Below are positions 15,161-23,143 of a DNA stretch of 64,000 nt, piece after piece. The notes beneath the pieces are model-generated. The model was not told where the DNA came from and made no database searches. It saw only the letters and a list, made by a program, of their open reading frames with translations. The DNA lies in IMG/VR virus record IMGVR_UViG_3300047408_000067, positions 26,616-90,615 of that record; one strand, written 5' to 3'. Both the position numbers and the translations under genes were made by a program. Each line of letters begins with the position of its first letter. The first letter of the stretch is position 1. The DNA comes from a virus.

Positions 15161-16077
15161 GGTGTGTACTTACGAGTAGCGGATCTACTAGGTGTGCCAT
15201 CCGGATTGGCATGGTATCTGGCACGAGAGTACTTCTGGAACTCACACAGGGAGTGTTCTACGCCGCGCAGGGTCATCTGGTATCCTGGCCAGACTTGATG
15301 CCATTCAACCAGTCTATCAATCCCCTCAATAAAGGTCTCCTGCCTAGCCTGTAGAAACGCGATATAATCTTCCCATTTGATTCCAGAGTTACGCGCACCC
15401 CAGATCCAGAGAATCCCACGCTTACACCCAGGTCCGGCGTTGACCCAATCATTCTCACTAAAGTCCACAAGTCTAGAATAGTTGACGTCAATGGCAAGCT
15501 CGTACGCCAAGAACCGCCCGAACCCTTGTGTGTCATTGAAGATCTGCCATACCTGTTTCAGCGACTTCGCAGACGTAATAGCCCGTAGTAGTGCTGGTGT
15601 TTGCTTTTGTAGCCTGCCCACTAGCCAGCAGATGTTCCTGATTTTGTCTGGAAAGCCACCAAACTTCACGCCAGTAACAGTAAAGGCATCCGTAAACACC
15701 CGACTGCCGTGATTCTCGTAGGCGTTTAGATATCTGGCTGCCCGCTCCCAATCCCAAGCTCCCCACCGTGTCATCTTGCAGCGCAACCACAGGAACCTGA
15801 AGGTATCAATGTCGTTGAACAGTCTGTACACCATGATGGCGAACAGCATGTCTTTGTCATCCTGTATCCGCAGTATGTTGCGGATGAGGAAGATGGTACC
15901 TTTGTCCAGTTCTCTGTAGACGTTGGTGAAGAAGTATTGCTTCAGTACAGGGTCGACAGTCCAAGGGGCTGGCATTTGGAGTTCCATGCGTCTGTAGTAG
16001 ATTGCTTGTCTTTCAACAACAAAGTTCCAGAACGCAGCCATCTTGTCTTGTCGGTAGGCAGGCAGTATGTTGGGCAT
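15151..16077 (-). CDS. Thymine pyrophosphorylase / 5-hmdU DNA kinase helical-domain family protein
   Basis: 308 aa. The N-terminus WNFVVERQAIYYRR, then APWTVDPVL (37-45), then FFTNVYRELD (49-58) is the signature of the alpha-glutamyl/putrescinyl thymine pyrophosphorylase clade (HMUDK_hel). Later blocks also fit: KFGGFPDKI, DTQGFGRFLAYELAID and NDWVNAGPGCKRGILWIWG, an HhH-glycosylase-like all-helical fold. In hypermodifying phages these enzymes act on hydroxymethyl- or pyrophosphoryl-thymine in DNA, either phosphorylating it or adding an amino-containing group. The P-loop kinase part found in some members is absent, so this is probably the transferase type. Last gene of the cassette; starts TAATG at the stop of the radical SAM gene. 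Confidence 0.75.
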   Translation of the reverse strand: MPNILPAYRQDKMAAFWNFVVERQAIYYRRMELQMPAPWTVDPVLKQYFFTNVYRELDKGTIFLIRNILRIQDDKDMLFAIMVYRLFNDIDTFRFLWLRCKMTRWGAWDWERAARYLNAYENHGSRVFTDAFTVTGVKFGGFPDKIRNICWLVGRLQKQTPALLRAITSAKSLKQVWQIFNDTQGFGRFLAYELAIDVNYSRLVDFSENDWVNAGPGCKRGILWIWGARNSGIKWEDYIAFLQARQETFIEGIDRLVEWHQVWPGYQMTLRGVEHSLCEFQKYSRARYHANPDGTPSRSATRKYTPAS

Positions 16078-17078
16078 TAGATGAATGCTAGATGGGACTT
16101 ATCGTCCGCAAGCTCCTCGTTCATGACGTCGTGGTAGACGTGGAATCTGCAGTCATAGAAGTCACATTCTGGAATGATAACTCGCTGCATGGCTGCGCGG
16201 TGTGATTCACTATACCAGAGATCGCGGAATCCATTACCTCCATTTGTGGAGAGTGCGCCAATGGAGATATCCTCAATACGGTCCTGATAGTAACAGCACA
16301 CCCACACTGTGCCGAGTGCGTCGATAACAGTGTGTAGCGGGGAAAGCCAACATTGTCCATTCTGATGAGTCTTAGCAATACCACCGAAGACTCTTCCAGG
16401 GTATCTAGCTCCAAGCTCCTGAATGGTATCTTGAATAGCCCGCTTGTCTTCCTCAGGTAGGAGTTCAGGATCGTCGTTGCAATGGCGCTTCGCCTTGATG
16501 CTAACGTAGTCAACTCCGGCATCTAGTATCTCCTCCGTGAGGTATTCGACTGCTGCCACACTGCTGCTACCAAGCAGGATTTTCCCACCAATCCTACAAC
16601 TAGAGTTCCTACTATCACGTTCCTGGACAATTCGTCGAACGTTGTCCAGTTGGTTGACAGTATAAACAGAGACCCGAATGTAGCGGCTTCCAGCATAAGC
16701 CAGAACATGAACACAAGCATCTGGGCGGGTTCCGTTCGTGATCATCCCGAATTGGAGATTATTGCTAGCGACGATATCAACAAGATCGCGAAACCTAGGG
16801 TGAAGAGTAGGTTCTCCACCTCCGGAAAACTCAAGGGACTCGCCGCCCATCTCGCTAAAATCACGAACGAAACTATCAAAGACGCTGACACCAAGGCTTG
16901 CAGGTCGTGCATTCTCAGCGTTAGAGATGCAGCCAAAACAGCGCATATTGCAACTGTACGTAGGATATACGATCGCCATTGTGGGGGCAACCATCTCATC
17001 GCGCTTGAGCTTGACCGCATCTTTGCGAAAGCTGAGTATCTTGGTGCGTAGATCTACTGGTGCGTATTGCGGAATCAC
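16077..17078 (-). CDS. Radical SAM/SPASM enzyme of the modification cassette
   Basis: 333 aa from GTG 17078, which overlaps the upstream stop as GTGA and has GGAGG 7-8 bases before it (an ATG at 17096 lacks this). CNMRCFGC (about 43-50) is the CxxxCxxC that binds the radical SAM 4Fe-4S cluster; SGGGEPTLHP is the SAM-binding GGE motif. The C-terminal part has CWLSP, WVCCYY, ECDFYDC cysteines like a SPASM domain holding one or more auxiliary clusters. Known members modify peptides, sugars or small molecules through a 5'-deoxyadenosyl radical. Beside a thymine-modifying enzyme and a glycosyltransferase, the likely substrate is a modified base or its donor, e.g. an isomerisation or C-C step. Confidence 0.8.
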   Translation of the reverse strand: MIPQYAPVDLRTKILSFRKDAVKLKRDEMVAPTMAIVYPTYSCNMRCFGCISNAENARPASLGVSVFDSFVRDFSEMGGESLEFSGGGEPTLHPRFRDLVDIVASNNLQFGMITNGTRPDACVHVLAYAGSRYIRVSVYTVNQLDNVRRIVQERDSRNSSCRIGGKILLGSSSVAAVEYLTEEILDAGVDYVSIKAKRHCNDDPELLPEEDKRAIQDTIQELGARYPGRVFGGIAKTHQNGQCWLSPLHTVIDALGTVWVCCYYQDRIEDISIGALSTNGGNGFRDLWYSESHRAAMQRVIIPECDFYDCRFHVYHDVMNEELADDKSHLAFI

Positions 17079-18538
17079 CCGAATGCCTCCAACCATGCCC
17101 TTGCCACGCCGCTAACAAACTTCATCCATCTCCCGTCTTGTGTAGGTTGAGAAGACAAGACTTGCAGCAGGGCTTCGCTACCCATAGCCGCAATTTCTGC
17201 CTGTGCCTCTTCCTCTAGTTCTTCTTCGTCTTCCTCTGGCTCAACGTCTGCCACTGCTAGTGCGGCGACTGGTATGTTTCGGGAAGTGAATACCTCTTGA
17301 CGCTCAACCATTTCGATTTCAGGAATGGGATCATCACAGACGTTATCCCAAAAGCTAGGGCTAACGACACCAGGGTGATGTCCATACTCCAGTCCGTTTT
17401 CAAGGTGGTCGAGTATCGTTGCCGCGTGTACCCTGGCATCACTGTACTCCCGCACAAACTCGATTGCTCTGTAGGCTATGCGCCGTTGAAGGCGTACATC
17501 TGCCATCAATTCGTTGAGTCTTTCGGCGATGCCTTGAGAAGAAGGTGGTAGTCCCCACGTAACGTCGACCTGGGACAGCGGACTCCACCTGTGTTCTTGT
17601 ACTCTTGTGGAGACGGCAGATACACAGCCATACAGCATGGCTTCGAGCATGACGCAGGACGTCTGGCCGTCGAACCTCTGTCCGCCAATAGAGCCGCTGA
17701 GATCCACGCTAACGTTATGCTGGCGATAAATACCAGGAAGTTCTGCTGGAAGCTGCGCCCCCCAATATTGGTGATCAGCTCGCCCACGGCCACGGCGCTG
17801 AGCAACGTGGTCAAGACCAATGCCATCTTTCCAACCCGCACCCACCTTGTTCCTGGCATTATGGTACTCGATGCCAGCGTTGTACAGATCAACAGGATAC
17901 TCAATGTTGGGTAGGGCCTTGATGAACGGATAGATACCTTTCCATTTCTTCCATTGCGGCATCCAGCAAATTGCGCCAGTTTTGTCTGGTAAGCACAAAC
18001 CCGCCTCTCTGGTATCTAGGGGGGTTGGCAGAAACACGAAGTGTCCGGGCAGCCTCGCCAGGGAGTCGTACTTGGATTGATAGCACGTAAACATGTGAAG
18101 GCTCACCAAGTCCGACACTTGACGATACCACGGGTAGTAGCTGTCCCACAGGTTGTCGTGAATCATCACCATGATTGGCAGGCCCGCGTCGGCTGCTTCC
18201 TGATACAGCATCATCCACGACATATCACCAGTGTTGGACTTGATATCATGTGGGCATGGCAGCATGAACATGACCACGTCGTAGTCGCGCAGTAGTTGAC
18301 GATACTGTCTCCTGGCCTCGTCTCCCTTGTAGGCCAGTTGCCTAGCGGGTAGCCTGTAGTACCTGTGGTTGACCATCGTAGGGGCGTCTGGACTAAGGCT
18401 GCGCACCTTACCTGCCCTGCTAGCCCAATAGTAGTCGAACGTGCAACCGATAGCCTCTAGACCATACTGCAACCCTTCGACTATGCGGTTTATCCCACCA
18501 CGCTCTATGATTTCAAAGTCAATTACCAGGAATCTCAT
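17075..18538 (-). CDS. GT-B glycosyltransferase (GT4-like) with acidic C-terminal extension
   Basis: 487 aa; ATG overlaps the upstream stop (ATGA). N-terminal Rossmann part starts MRFLVIDFEIIERGGINRIV, the GG-containing acceptor loop seen in GT4-type enzymes, then VMFMLPCPHD and MVMIHDN. The donor half has CWMPQWKKWKG, VDLSGSIGGQRFDGQTSCVMLEAMLYGC, where an E in the LEAM segment fits the nucleotide-sugar site. The tail from about 430 has an acidic stretch and a helical end. In this cassette the acceptor may be hydroxymethylated or hypermodified thymine; a surface glycan role cannot be excluded. Confidence 0.75.
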   Translation of the reverse strand: MRFLVIDFEIIERGGINRIVEGLQYGLEAIGCTFDYYWASRAGKVRSLSPDAPTMVNHRYYRLPARQLAYKGDEARRQYRQLLRDYDVVMFMLPCPHDIKSNTGDMSWMMLYQEAADAGLPIMVMIHDNLWDSYYPWYRQVSDLVSLHMFTCYQSKYDSLARLPGHFVFLPTPLDTREAGLCLPDKTGAICWMPQWKKWKGIYPFIKALPNIEYPVDLYNAGIEYHNARNKVGAGWKDGIGLDHVAQRRGRGRADHQYWGAQLPAELPGIYRQHNVSVDLSGSIGGQRFDGQTSCVMLEAMLYGCVSAVSTRVQEHRWSPLSQVDVTWGLPPSSQGIAERLNELMADVRLQRRIAYRAIEFVREYSDARVHAATILDHLENGLEYGHHPGVVSPSFWDNVCDDPIPEIEMVERQEVFTSRNIPVAALAVADVEPEEDEEELEEEAQAEIAAMGSEALLQVLSSQPTQDGRWMKFVSGVARAWLEAFG

Positions 18539-19080
18539 ACGGGTAGTTTATCACCTATTGGGGTCTGGTTCAAGGCGACTTCCTGCCGTATATCGATGTC
18601 CTGAACCTGGTACAGTAGATAGTCAGCAGCGGACTCGAGGCTGTCCAGCACTACAAGACTCATAGCCCGCCATGCCGCATAGTCTACGATCCCGCCCGTG
18701 AGATCCACAGTGATAACAGGTTTGCCCCAAGCATAAGCAACACCGATTTCGTGAGCAGAGTCAATTGACGTGTATCCTGGGTAGATGCAAGATAGCACAA
18801 AGTCACTATCGTGGATGAGACGTAGGTTGCGAGGAATGTAGAAGCCAGCTCTGCTGGTAGCCACCCCATCGCGATAAGCATTCGGGGCACGAGGATGAAG
18901 CCACAGTACACTACCAACGAGCCGATCGATATCCGCACGAGGGCGAGTATAATCCGGAGGGACTTTCTGCGCGGCCCATACGGCTCCAATGGTTTCACGT
19001 ACCAGATCCCTGTACAGCGTCTCTAACTGGTGTCGCCATCCAACCTGCATAGTGCCCGACGTGTATGGGCTGACTATCAC
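18535..19080 (-). CDS. Nucleoside 2-deoxyribosyltransferase / DNPH1-like N-glycosidase
   Basis: 181 aa from GTG 19080, in the ATGA/GTGA chain of the operon, behind AGGAG. MIVSPYTSG at the N-terminus, RLIHDSDFVLSCIYPG in the middle and SIDSAHEIGVAYAWGKPVI near residue 120 match the superfamily; Glu of HEIG is the expected nucleophile. The superfamily transfers or hydrolyses the N-glycosidic bond of deoxynucleosides or their monophosphates; members such as DNPH1 and MilB prefer 5-hydroxymethylated pyrimidine nucleotides. Inferred role: making, sanitising or recycling unusual pyrimidine nucleotides for the modification pathway. Confidence 0.65.
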   Translation of the reverse strand: MIVSPYTSGTMQVGWRHQLETLYRDLVRETIGAVWAAQKVPPDYTRPRADIDRLVGSVLWLHPRAPNAYRDGVATSRAGFYIPRNLRLIHDSDFVLSCIYPGYTSIDSAHEIGVAYAWGKPVITVDLTGGIVDYAAWRAMSLVVLDSLESAADYLLYQVQDIDIRQEVALNQTPIGDKLPV

Positions 19081-19505
19081 TCCTGCTTGTCCCTTCTATC
19101 GTCATCATCGTCGACGAAATTGAGACCAAACCACGCCAAGCACATCATGGTCCGGATAAGGACGTCGTAAAACGTGCCCGTCAGTTTGTCCTTATCCCAC
19201 TTCATGACAGCGCCACTTTCGCTAGCAGAATCAAGACGGTACAGCTTGTCTTTCAGGTCTACCAATGCCGTGATAGGCCCATCTTTCTGCCACGCGTCTT
19301 TGTACTGCTGGTTTTTCTGATACACCAGCGTGTCGTAATCTATCAGCGCCATTGCTAACTGTGAATTGATCTCGGTCAGCCACAGTTGTGACTCATAGCG
19401 CTCGTCCGTCGGGTCTAGCCCAAGGACGTGCTCTGCGAACTGGTCCAGTAGCCACCCTTGCTTGATGTCTACCCGTTGCATGTCTGCTGGTGTAACGATC
19501 TTCAC
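19077..19505 (-). CDS. DUF1599-like (nucleotide-modification-associated) protein
   Basis: 142 aa from GTG 19505, chosen because TGGAGG lies 6 bases upstream and because the longer frame (TTG 19526) runs into a terminator stem. DTLVYQKNQQYKDAW followed by LVDLKDKLYRLD and a helical end (YDVLIRTMMCLAW) resembles the all-helical DUF1599/Nmad1 domain found beside DNA-modification genes and related to MazG-like folds. First gene of the cassette. Tail DDDDDRRDKQE. Assignment is by pattern only. Confidence 0.5.
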   Translation of the reverse strand: MKIVTPADMQRVDIKQGWLLDQFAEHVLGLDPTDERYESQLWLTEINSQLAMALIDYDTLVYQKNQQYKDAWQKDGPITALVDLKDKLYRLDSASESGAVMKWDKDKLTGTFYDVLIRTMMCLAWFGLNFVDDDDDRRDKQE

Positions 19506-19520
19506 GATTGCCCTCCAGAT

Positions 19521-19556
19521 AAACAAACGGGGCAGGTACCGTGCCTACCCACCCCG
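19521..19556 (-). terminator. Terminator between the DUF932-like gene and the modification cassette
   Basis: On the minus strand an 11-bp stem (arms 19546-19556 and 19528-19538, two G-T pairs, 7-base loop) followed by TTTGTTT (19527-19521). It lies 30 bases after the stop at 19586 and only 16 bases before the GTG at 19505, with no room for a full promoter, so the cassette may depend on read-through. Confidence 0.65.
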
Positions 19557-19585
19557 CTGTTTCCCACCCTATGTGCGGGTCTAGA

Positions 19586-20695
19586 CTACGCTTCCTGCAA
19601 CGCTGCTACCCTGCGGCGTTCCCGCTTGGGCATAACACGGTGACAGGTCTCGCAGATGCTGTGATGCTGAACAATGTTGCCGCCCACCCGCATCAGCCTG
19701 CGGACAAGGCTTGGATCCTCGAGCACCCGACTGTAGTTGCTCGCCACGTAGGTCACGTGGTTTGCCAGTTGGTACAGGTTCTCCACAGGGTGGTTGACCA
19801 GCCTGTTGCGGATCATATCACGAACAGCGGGTGGGATGCCAAAGTCCTGAAGCATGGCAGCCAGCTCTTCGTCCGTATGGGTGCCGACCGCCACGTCCTT
19901 CAACGCCTTGAAGCGGTCCACTTCAGTCTCCACCTTGTTGAGGATGGTGGGTACGTTGGTGGTGATCCACTCCTTGTCGTCGGCCTCGTCGGCTCGCTTG
20001 GTGTAGTGCATGACGTTTTGGGTGCTGGTCATCCCGTTCGTACACACCAGTCGTTCCCAATAGCCAGATAGATCAAGACCGAGACCAGTACCACCAGGGG
20101 CACTGTATCCGTACGGGCTAACGTACAACTGGACTCCGCTAGCCACGATGTCGTTGACCTTAGCACCCTGATTACCGCCCTCCAGGCGCTGGTAATCCTT
20201 GCCGCCCATGTTGTATTCACTGCCGCCCACCAGGGAGATGTACTGGCGATCTTGCGTTCCCCAGACCTTGTAACCCTTGACGTGCTTGCGGCCACCCATT
20301 GCACGTTCTACGGTGCGCATGTAGTCGAGCGGGTCGCGTACTTCGACCTTCCCGTCAATGATGGCTTGAATCTCACCCTCACGAGTAAGTGCCTTCAGGT
20401 TGCCCTGGCGCTCCCTGAAGCTGTAATCGAGCAGACCCACAACGTGTGCTTGCGCATCGGTGCCCATGTACTTGAGCATGCTGTTGGTCTGTAGCCCGCT
20501 AACGCGGAACAACGTGTCCCAGGCGCTTGCGCCCAGAGGCATTACGTCGTCCTTGTTGCCGAAGCGGTACTGCACCTTGCCGTTGGTACCGACCTGGAGG
20601 CCGTAGCTGTCGTCTGGGGCAAACTGGCGTTCCTCAAGCCCGCTAAAGGGCAGGAGCGTCTGCAGCGCCGTTTCACGATCAACCATCTGTGTCAT
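19586..20695 (-). CDS. DUF932-like protein
   Basis: 369 aa, ATG start, short leader. Overall order resembles phage/plasmid DUF932 proteins: an N-terminal GLQVG/YRFGNKD segment, WGTQDRQYISLV, ERLVCTNGMTS (the conserved C/S-N-G region) and a helical C-terminal half with LYQLANHVTYVAS. The end has CETCHRVMP followed by a basic segment, a partial zinc knuckle. DUF932 proteins are common in large phages and plasmids but have no established function. Confidence 0.55.
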   Translation of the reverse strand: MTQMVDRETALQTLLPFSGLEERQFAPDDSYGLQVGTNGKVQYRFGNKDDVMPLGASAWDTLFRVSGLQTNSMLKYMGTDAQAHVVGLLDYSFRERQGNLKALTREGEIQAIIDGKVEVRDPLDYMRTVERAMGGRKHVKGYKVWGTQDRQYISLVGGSEYNMGGKDYQRLEGGNQGAKVNDIVASGVQLYVSPYGYSAPGGTGLGLDLSGYWERLVCTNGMTSTQNVMHYTKRADEADDKEWITTNVPTILNKVETEVDRFKALKDVAVGTHTDEELAAMLQDFGIPPAVRDMIRNRLVNHPVENLYQLANHVTYVASNYSRVLEDPSLVRRLMRVGGNIVQHHSICETCHRVMPKRERRRVAALQEA

Positions 20696-20702
20696 TGTTG
20701 TG

Positions 20703-20906
20703 CTATGCCACTGCTTTCTTTTTGGTAGCCTCGGGACGCAGTTTGGTGATCTTTACCACCTTGGTCCCGCACTTGGTGTGATTACCTTCGATCATGCCAC
20801 GCTTGTTGGGTGTTACGCGGTACCTCCCTCGCAGGTTCTTGACCTTGACGCGGCACTTCATGCAATACCCATCGTATAGCTCTTGGCCTTCTTCTAAGAC
20901 TGCCAT
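20703..20906 (-). CDS. DUF5679-like zinc-ribbon protein
   Basis: 67 aa from ATG 20906 with GGAG 5-6 bases upstream (a longer frame to 20936 lacks support). YCMKCRVKVKNLRGR resembles the start of DUF5679, a small CxxC-containing domain; a third Cys follows in TKCGTK. Basic C-terminus (KLRPEATKKKAVA). Possibly RNA/DNA-binding. Directly upstream of the DUF932-like gene and in the same transcript. Confidence 0.6.
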   Translation of the reverse strand: MAVLEEGQELYDGYCMKCRVKVKNLRGRYRVTPNKRGMIEGNHTKCGTKVVKITKLRPEATKKKAVA

Positions 20907-20940
20907 TACTTCTCCCTGGGCTGCATGGGCCGACAAGTAC

Positions 20941-20970
20941 AGTATAACCCACTGGACCGTCGGCCTGCAA
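20941..20970 (-). promoter_or_regulatory. Promoter upstream of the zinc-ribbon/DUF932 genes
   Basis: Minus strand TTGCAG, 18-base spacer, TATACT (20946-20941). Lies in the gap 20907-21012 after the SSB gene. The gap otherwise shows no clear terminator. Confidence 0.6.
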
Positions 20971-21012
20971 CCCCACTTAGATTACCTTGTCTGCTCTATC
21001 CGATCGAAAAAC

Positions 21013-22026
21013 TCAGCGTCTGCTGCCGAGGGGGCGTTTCGCGCTGGACGCGGGACGGGTTGGCGCTTTGGTAGTCTTCCGCCGTGGAGCTTCTTCCTCT
21101 TCGTCTTCGTCCTCATCCTCGTCTTCATCACCATCCTCGTCCTCGTCCTCGTCGTCCTCCTCTACTACTGCTGCTGCTTTGCGCCCTCTTGCGGTGGCTG
21201 GCTTGCGAGCCGGGCGCTCTTCTTCTTCAGCTTCCTCATCTTCTTCTTCGTCTGATTCTTCCTCTTCGTCATCCTCGTCCTCGTCGGGTTCAACCCGACG
21301 GCTCTTGGTAGTGGTGGCCTTGCCCTTGGCTACCGTCTTACGTGGGGGAGCCTCCTCCTCGTCCTCGTCTTCCTCCTCCACGTCCTCCACGTCCTCATCA
21401 TCATCTTCGTCACCGATGCCCTCGGCGCGGGCCTTCATGGCGCGGCCACCACCGTAGTAGCTCTGAGCCTGTTGGTCGAGATAGCCTTCAATGTCGATCA
21501 GCTTGAGGTTGCGCTGGTCGAAGGCCTCTTTCTCCTCGGCTTCGATATGGTACTTGGTGTCGGTGCCTTCGCCGGTCCGAGTGATGCTGTAATCGCGGTC
21601 CATGATGGTGCCGCGTCGCTCGTACTTGATGATGAGGTTCTCGACCATTGCACCCGTGAGCTTGAGAAGCCGCACCTGCTTGCTATCGCGGTCCCACACG
21701 TTGACGTACCAACGCTTACCCGCACGGATGTCGCCGTCCAGGCGGCAGTTCTCGATGCACGGGACATACGCACCGTTCCCGCCTCCGCCCCCAGGGACAT
21801 AGTGCTCGCCGTACTCCACCCACGGATTGCGCTTGTTGAACGGCTCGTGCAGGAAGCGCACTGTTCGTGCTTCGCCTTCCTTGAACGTCAAGCGCACATT
21901 CGGCATCTGCTTTGCCGAGTCTCGCATGCTCTTGGCATCTTCGTGTGCCACGGTACGCACCTTGATGGTCTTGGGTGCGTCAACTTCGCTCTTGCCGTTA
22001 CGGGCAAACGTGCTTTTTACTGCCAT
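21013..22026 (-). CDS. Single-stranded DNA-binding protein with long acidic/basic tail
   Basis: 337 aa from ATG 22026 with GAGGA 5 bases upstream; an in-frame ATG at 22131, 6 bases after a -10, would add 35 residues from a leaderless mRNA. The core (about 35-180) has VRLTFKEGEARTVRFLHEP, WVEYGEHYVPGG, a Cys pair (PCIENC) and RWYVNVWDRDSKQVRLLKL, the layout of phage gp32/SSB-like OB-fold proteins. From about 195 on the chain is Asp/Glu-rich with interspersed Arg/Lys-Pro-Ala blocks, far longer than a normal SSB acidic tip. It would coat ssDNA and recruit partners through the tail. Confidence 0.7.
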   Translation of the reverse strand: MAVKSTFARNGKSEVDAPKTIKVRTVAHEDAKSMRDSAKQMPNVRLTFKEGEARTVRFLHEPFNKRNPWVEYGEHYVPGGGGGNGAYVPCIENCRLDGDIRAGKRWYVNVWDRDSKQVRLLKLTGAMVENLIIKYERRGTIMDRDYSITRTGEGTDTKYHIEAEEKEAFDQRNLKLIDIEGYLDQQAQSYYGGGRAMKARAEGIGDEDDDEDVEDVEEEDEDEEEAPPRKTVAKGKATTTKSRRVEPDEDEDDEEEESDEEEDEEAEEEERPARKPATARGRKAAAVVEEDDEDEDEDGDEDEDEDEDEEEEAPRRKTTKAPTRPASSAKRPLGSRR

Positions 22027-22137
22027 ACTGTCCTCGTCTTCGTATACATTTCTACCAAATCCTCTTGAACGCGGCTGGTCTACACGAGTAGACGCTTCCC
22101 TCCTGTGCTCTGAGTACTCTAGCCTAGCCATACCTAA

Positions 22138-22166
22138 AGTGTACTTGTCCCAGCTTTGCGGAGCAA
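22138..22166 (-). promoter_or_regulatory. Promoter of the SSB gene
   Basis: Minus strand TTGCTC, 17-base spacer, TACACT (22143-22138). An in-frame ATG lies exactly 6 bases after the -10 (22131), while the SD-led ATG at 22026 is about 105 bases into the transcript. Confidence 0.6.
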
Positions 22167-22168
22167 AC

Positions 22169-23140
22169 CTAGCTTTTGAAGGGGTCGTAGTCTGGTTCTA
22201 CCAACGTCGTCCAATGCACCCGCCTCTGAAGCATCCTACGCATAGTTTGCTGAGACAGCTCATTGGGATCTTTCCTGCTTACTTGCCATTGTACCACAAA
22301 CACCAGCGGTACACGCTCGGCCAAGTCCCTACACATTTTGAATTGTGCGATATGGCCTGCGGCATCGTTATCGCAGAATACGGTTACCTCATCGAATCGT
22401 TCTGCGATAAGGTCCAGTTGTTCCCTGGTTAGCCCTGTGCCGAGGGTGGCAACGAAGTTGTCGTGTCCGTACTCGTATGATCGAAGTGCGTCTTTAGCAC
22501 CCTCAACAACAACGACTGAATTTCTATCAGGGTTGACGTACGGCAGTCCGTACAGGACGTGGCGTCTATCAAAGTCCTTAGAGTAGAGATATCTTGGGCG
22601 TTGTACCTCGTTGACCGCTCGTCTGATGATACCGACCCACTTCTCTCCCGCTCGTACTGGAATGACCGCGCGTTTAGATCCTCCATCATATCCCAGGTCA
22701 AAACGTACGATAGTCTCTCGATCGAAGCGTCCATACGGCTGTCCATTATGCAGCCACCATGAGCTACCCTTCCTGTATTTGGTTATGTCTACGGTTTTGA
22801 ACCGATGTCTAGGAGGGTGCAGGATTGCGTCTAGCTGCGCCAGGGCACGGTTGCGCACGCTTACTATGTCCAGTGGGCTGCCGTACTCGCTGATAACGTC
22901 TACGGCTTCTCGGTAACTGGTGCGTTGGGTAAGCATTACCAAGCGCGGCAGGTTACCGCGCTCTCCACACACCCAACAGTGCCAGAGGCCAGTGCGCGTG
23001 TTTATCTCCAGGTTAGGTGCGCCCGTCTCACCATGGAATACGCACAGGGTTACGAACTCTTGCTGTATGACCTCCCCATCTAACCTGAGTCGTTCCAGTA
23101 CCTGCGGCACATTGACGTCTAGGTCATCCAGGTCGGCCAT
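22169..23140 (-). CDS. DnaG-type primase with zinc finger and TOPRIM
   Basis: 323 aa, ATG start. CVFH plus CWVC (about residues 33-58) form the CHC2-type zinc finger; NLEINTRTGLWHCW is the usual context. TOPRIM in the C-terminal half: VVVVEGAKDAL (Glu motif) and VTVFCDNDAAG (DxD motif). Much shorter than cellular DnaG (about 600 aa), in the range of compact phage primases. It lays RNA primers for DnaE together with the DnaB-like helicase, encoded 3 bases away. Confidence 0.85.
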   Translation of the reverse strand: MADLDDLDVNVPQVLERLRLDGEVIQQEFVTLCVFHGETGAPNLEINTRTGLWHCWVCGERGNLPRLVMLTQRTSYREAVDVISEYGSPLDIVSVRNRALAQLDAILHPPRHRFKTVDITKYRKGSSWWLHNGQPYGRFDRETIVRFDLGYDGGSKRAVIPVRAGEKWVGIIRRAVNEVQRPRYLYSKDFDRRHVLYGLPYVNPDRNSVVVVEGAKDALRSYEYGHDNFVATLGTGLTREQLDLIAERFDEVTVFCDNDAAGHIAQFKMCRDLAERVPLVFVVQWQVSRKDPNELSQQTMRRMLQRRVHWTTLVEPDYDPFKS

Positions 23141-23143
23141 AGG

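Noticed and set aside
21013-21400. GA/CT-rich stretch as a possible repeat or recombination hotspot
   Set aside because: Explained by GAG/GAC/GAA codons of the acidic SSB tail; not a DNA-level tandem repeat.
20987-21457. Plus-strand serine-rich frame
   Set aside because: Antisense of the acidic tail of the SSB gene; composition is forced by GAG/GAC codons.
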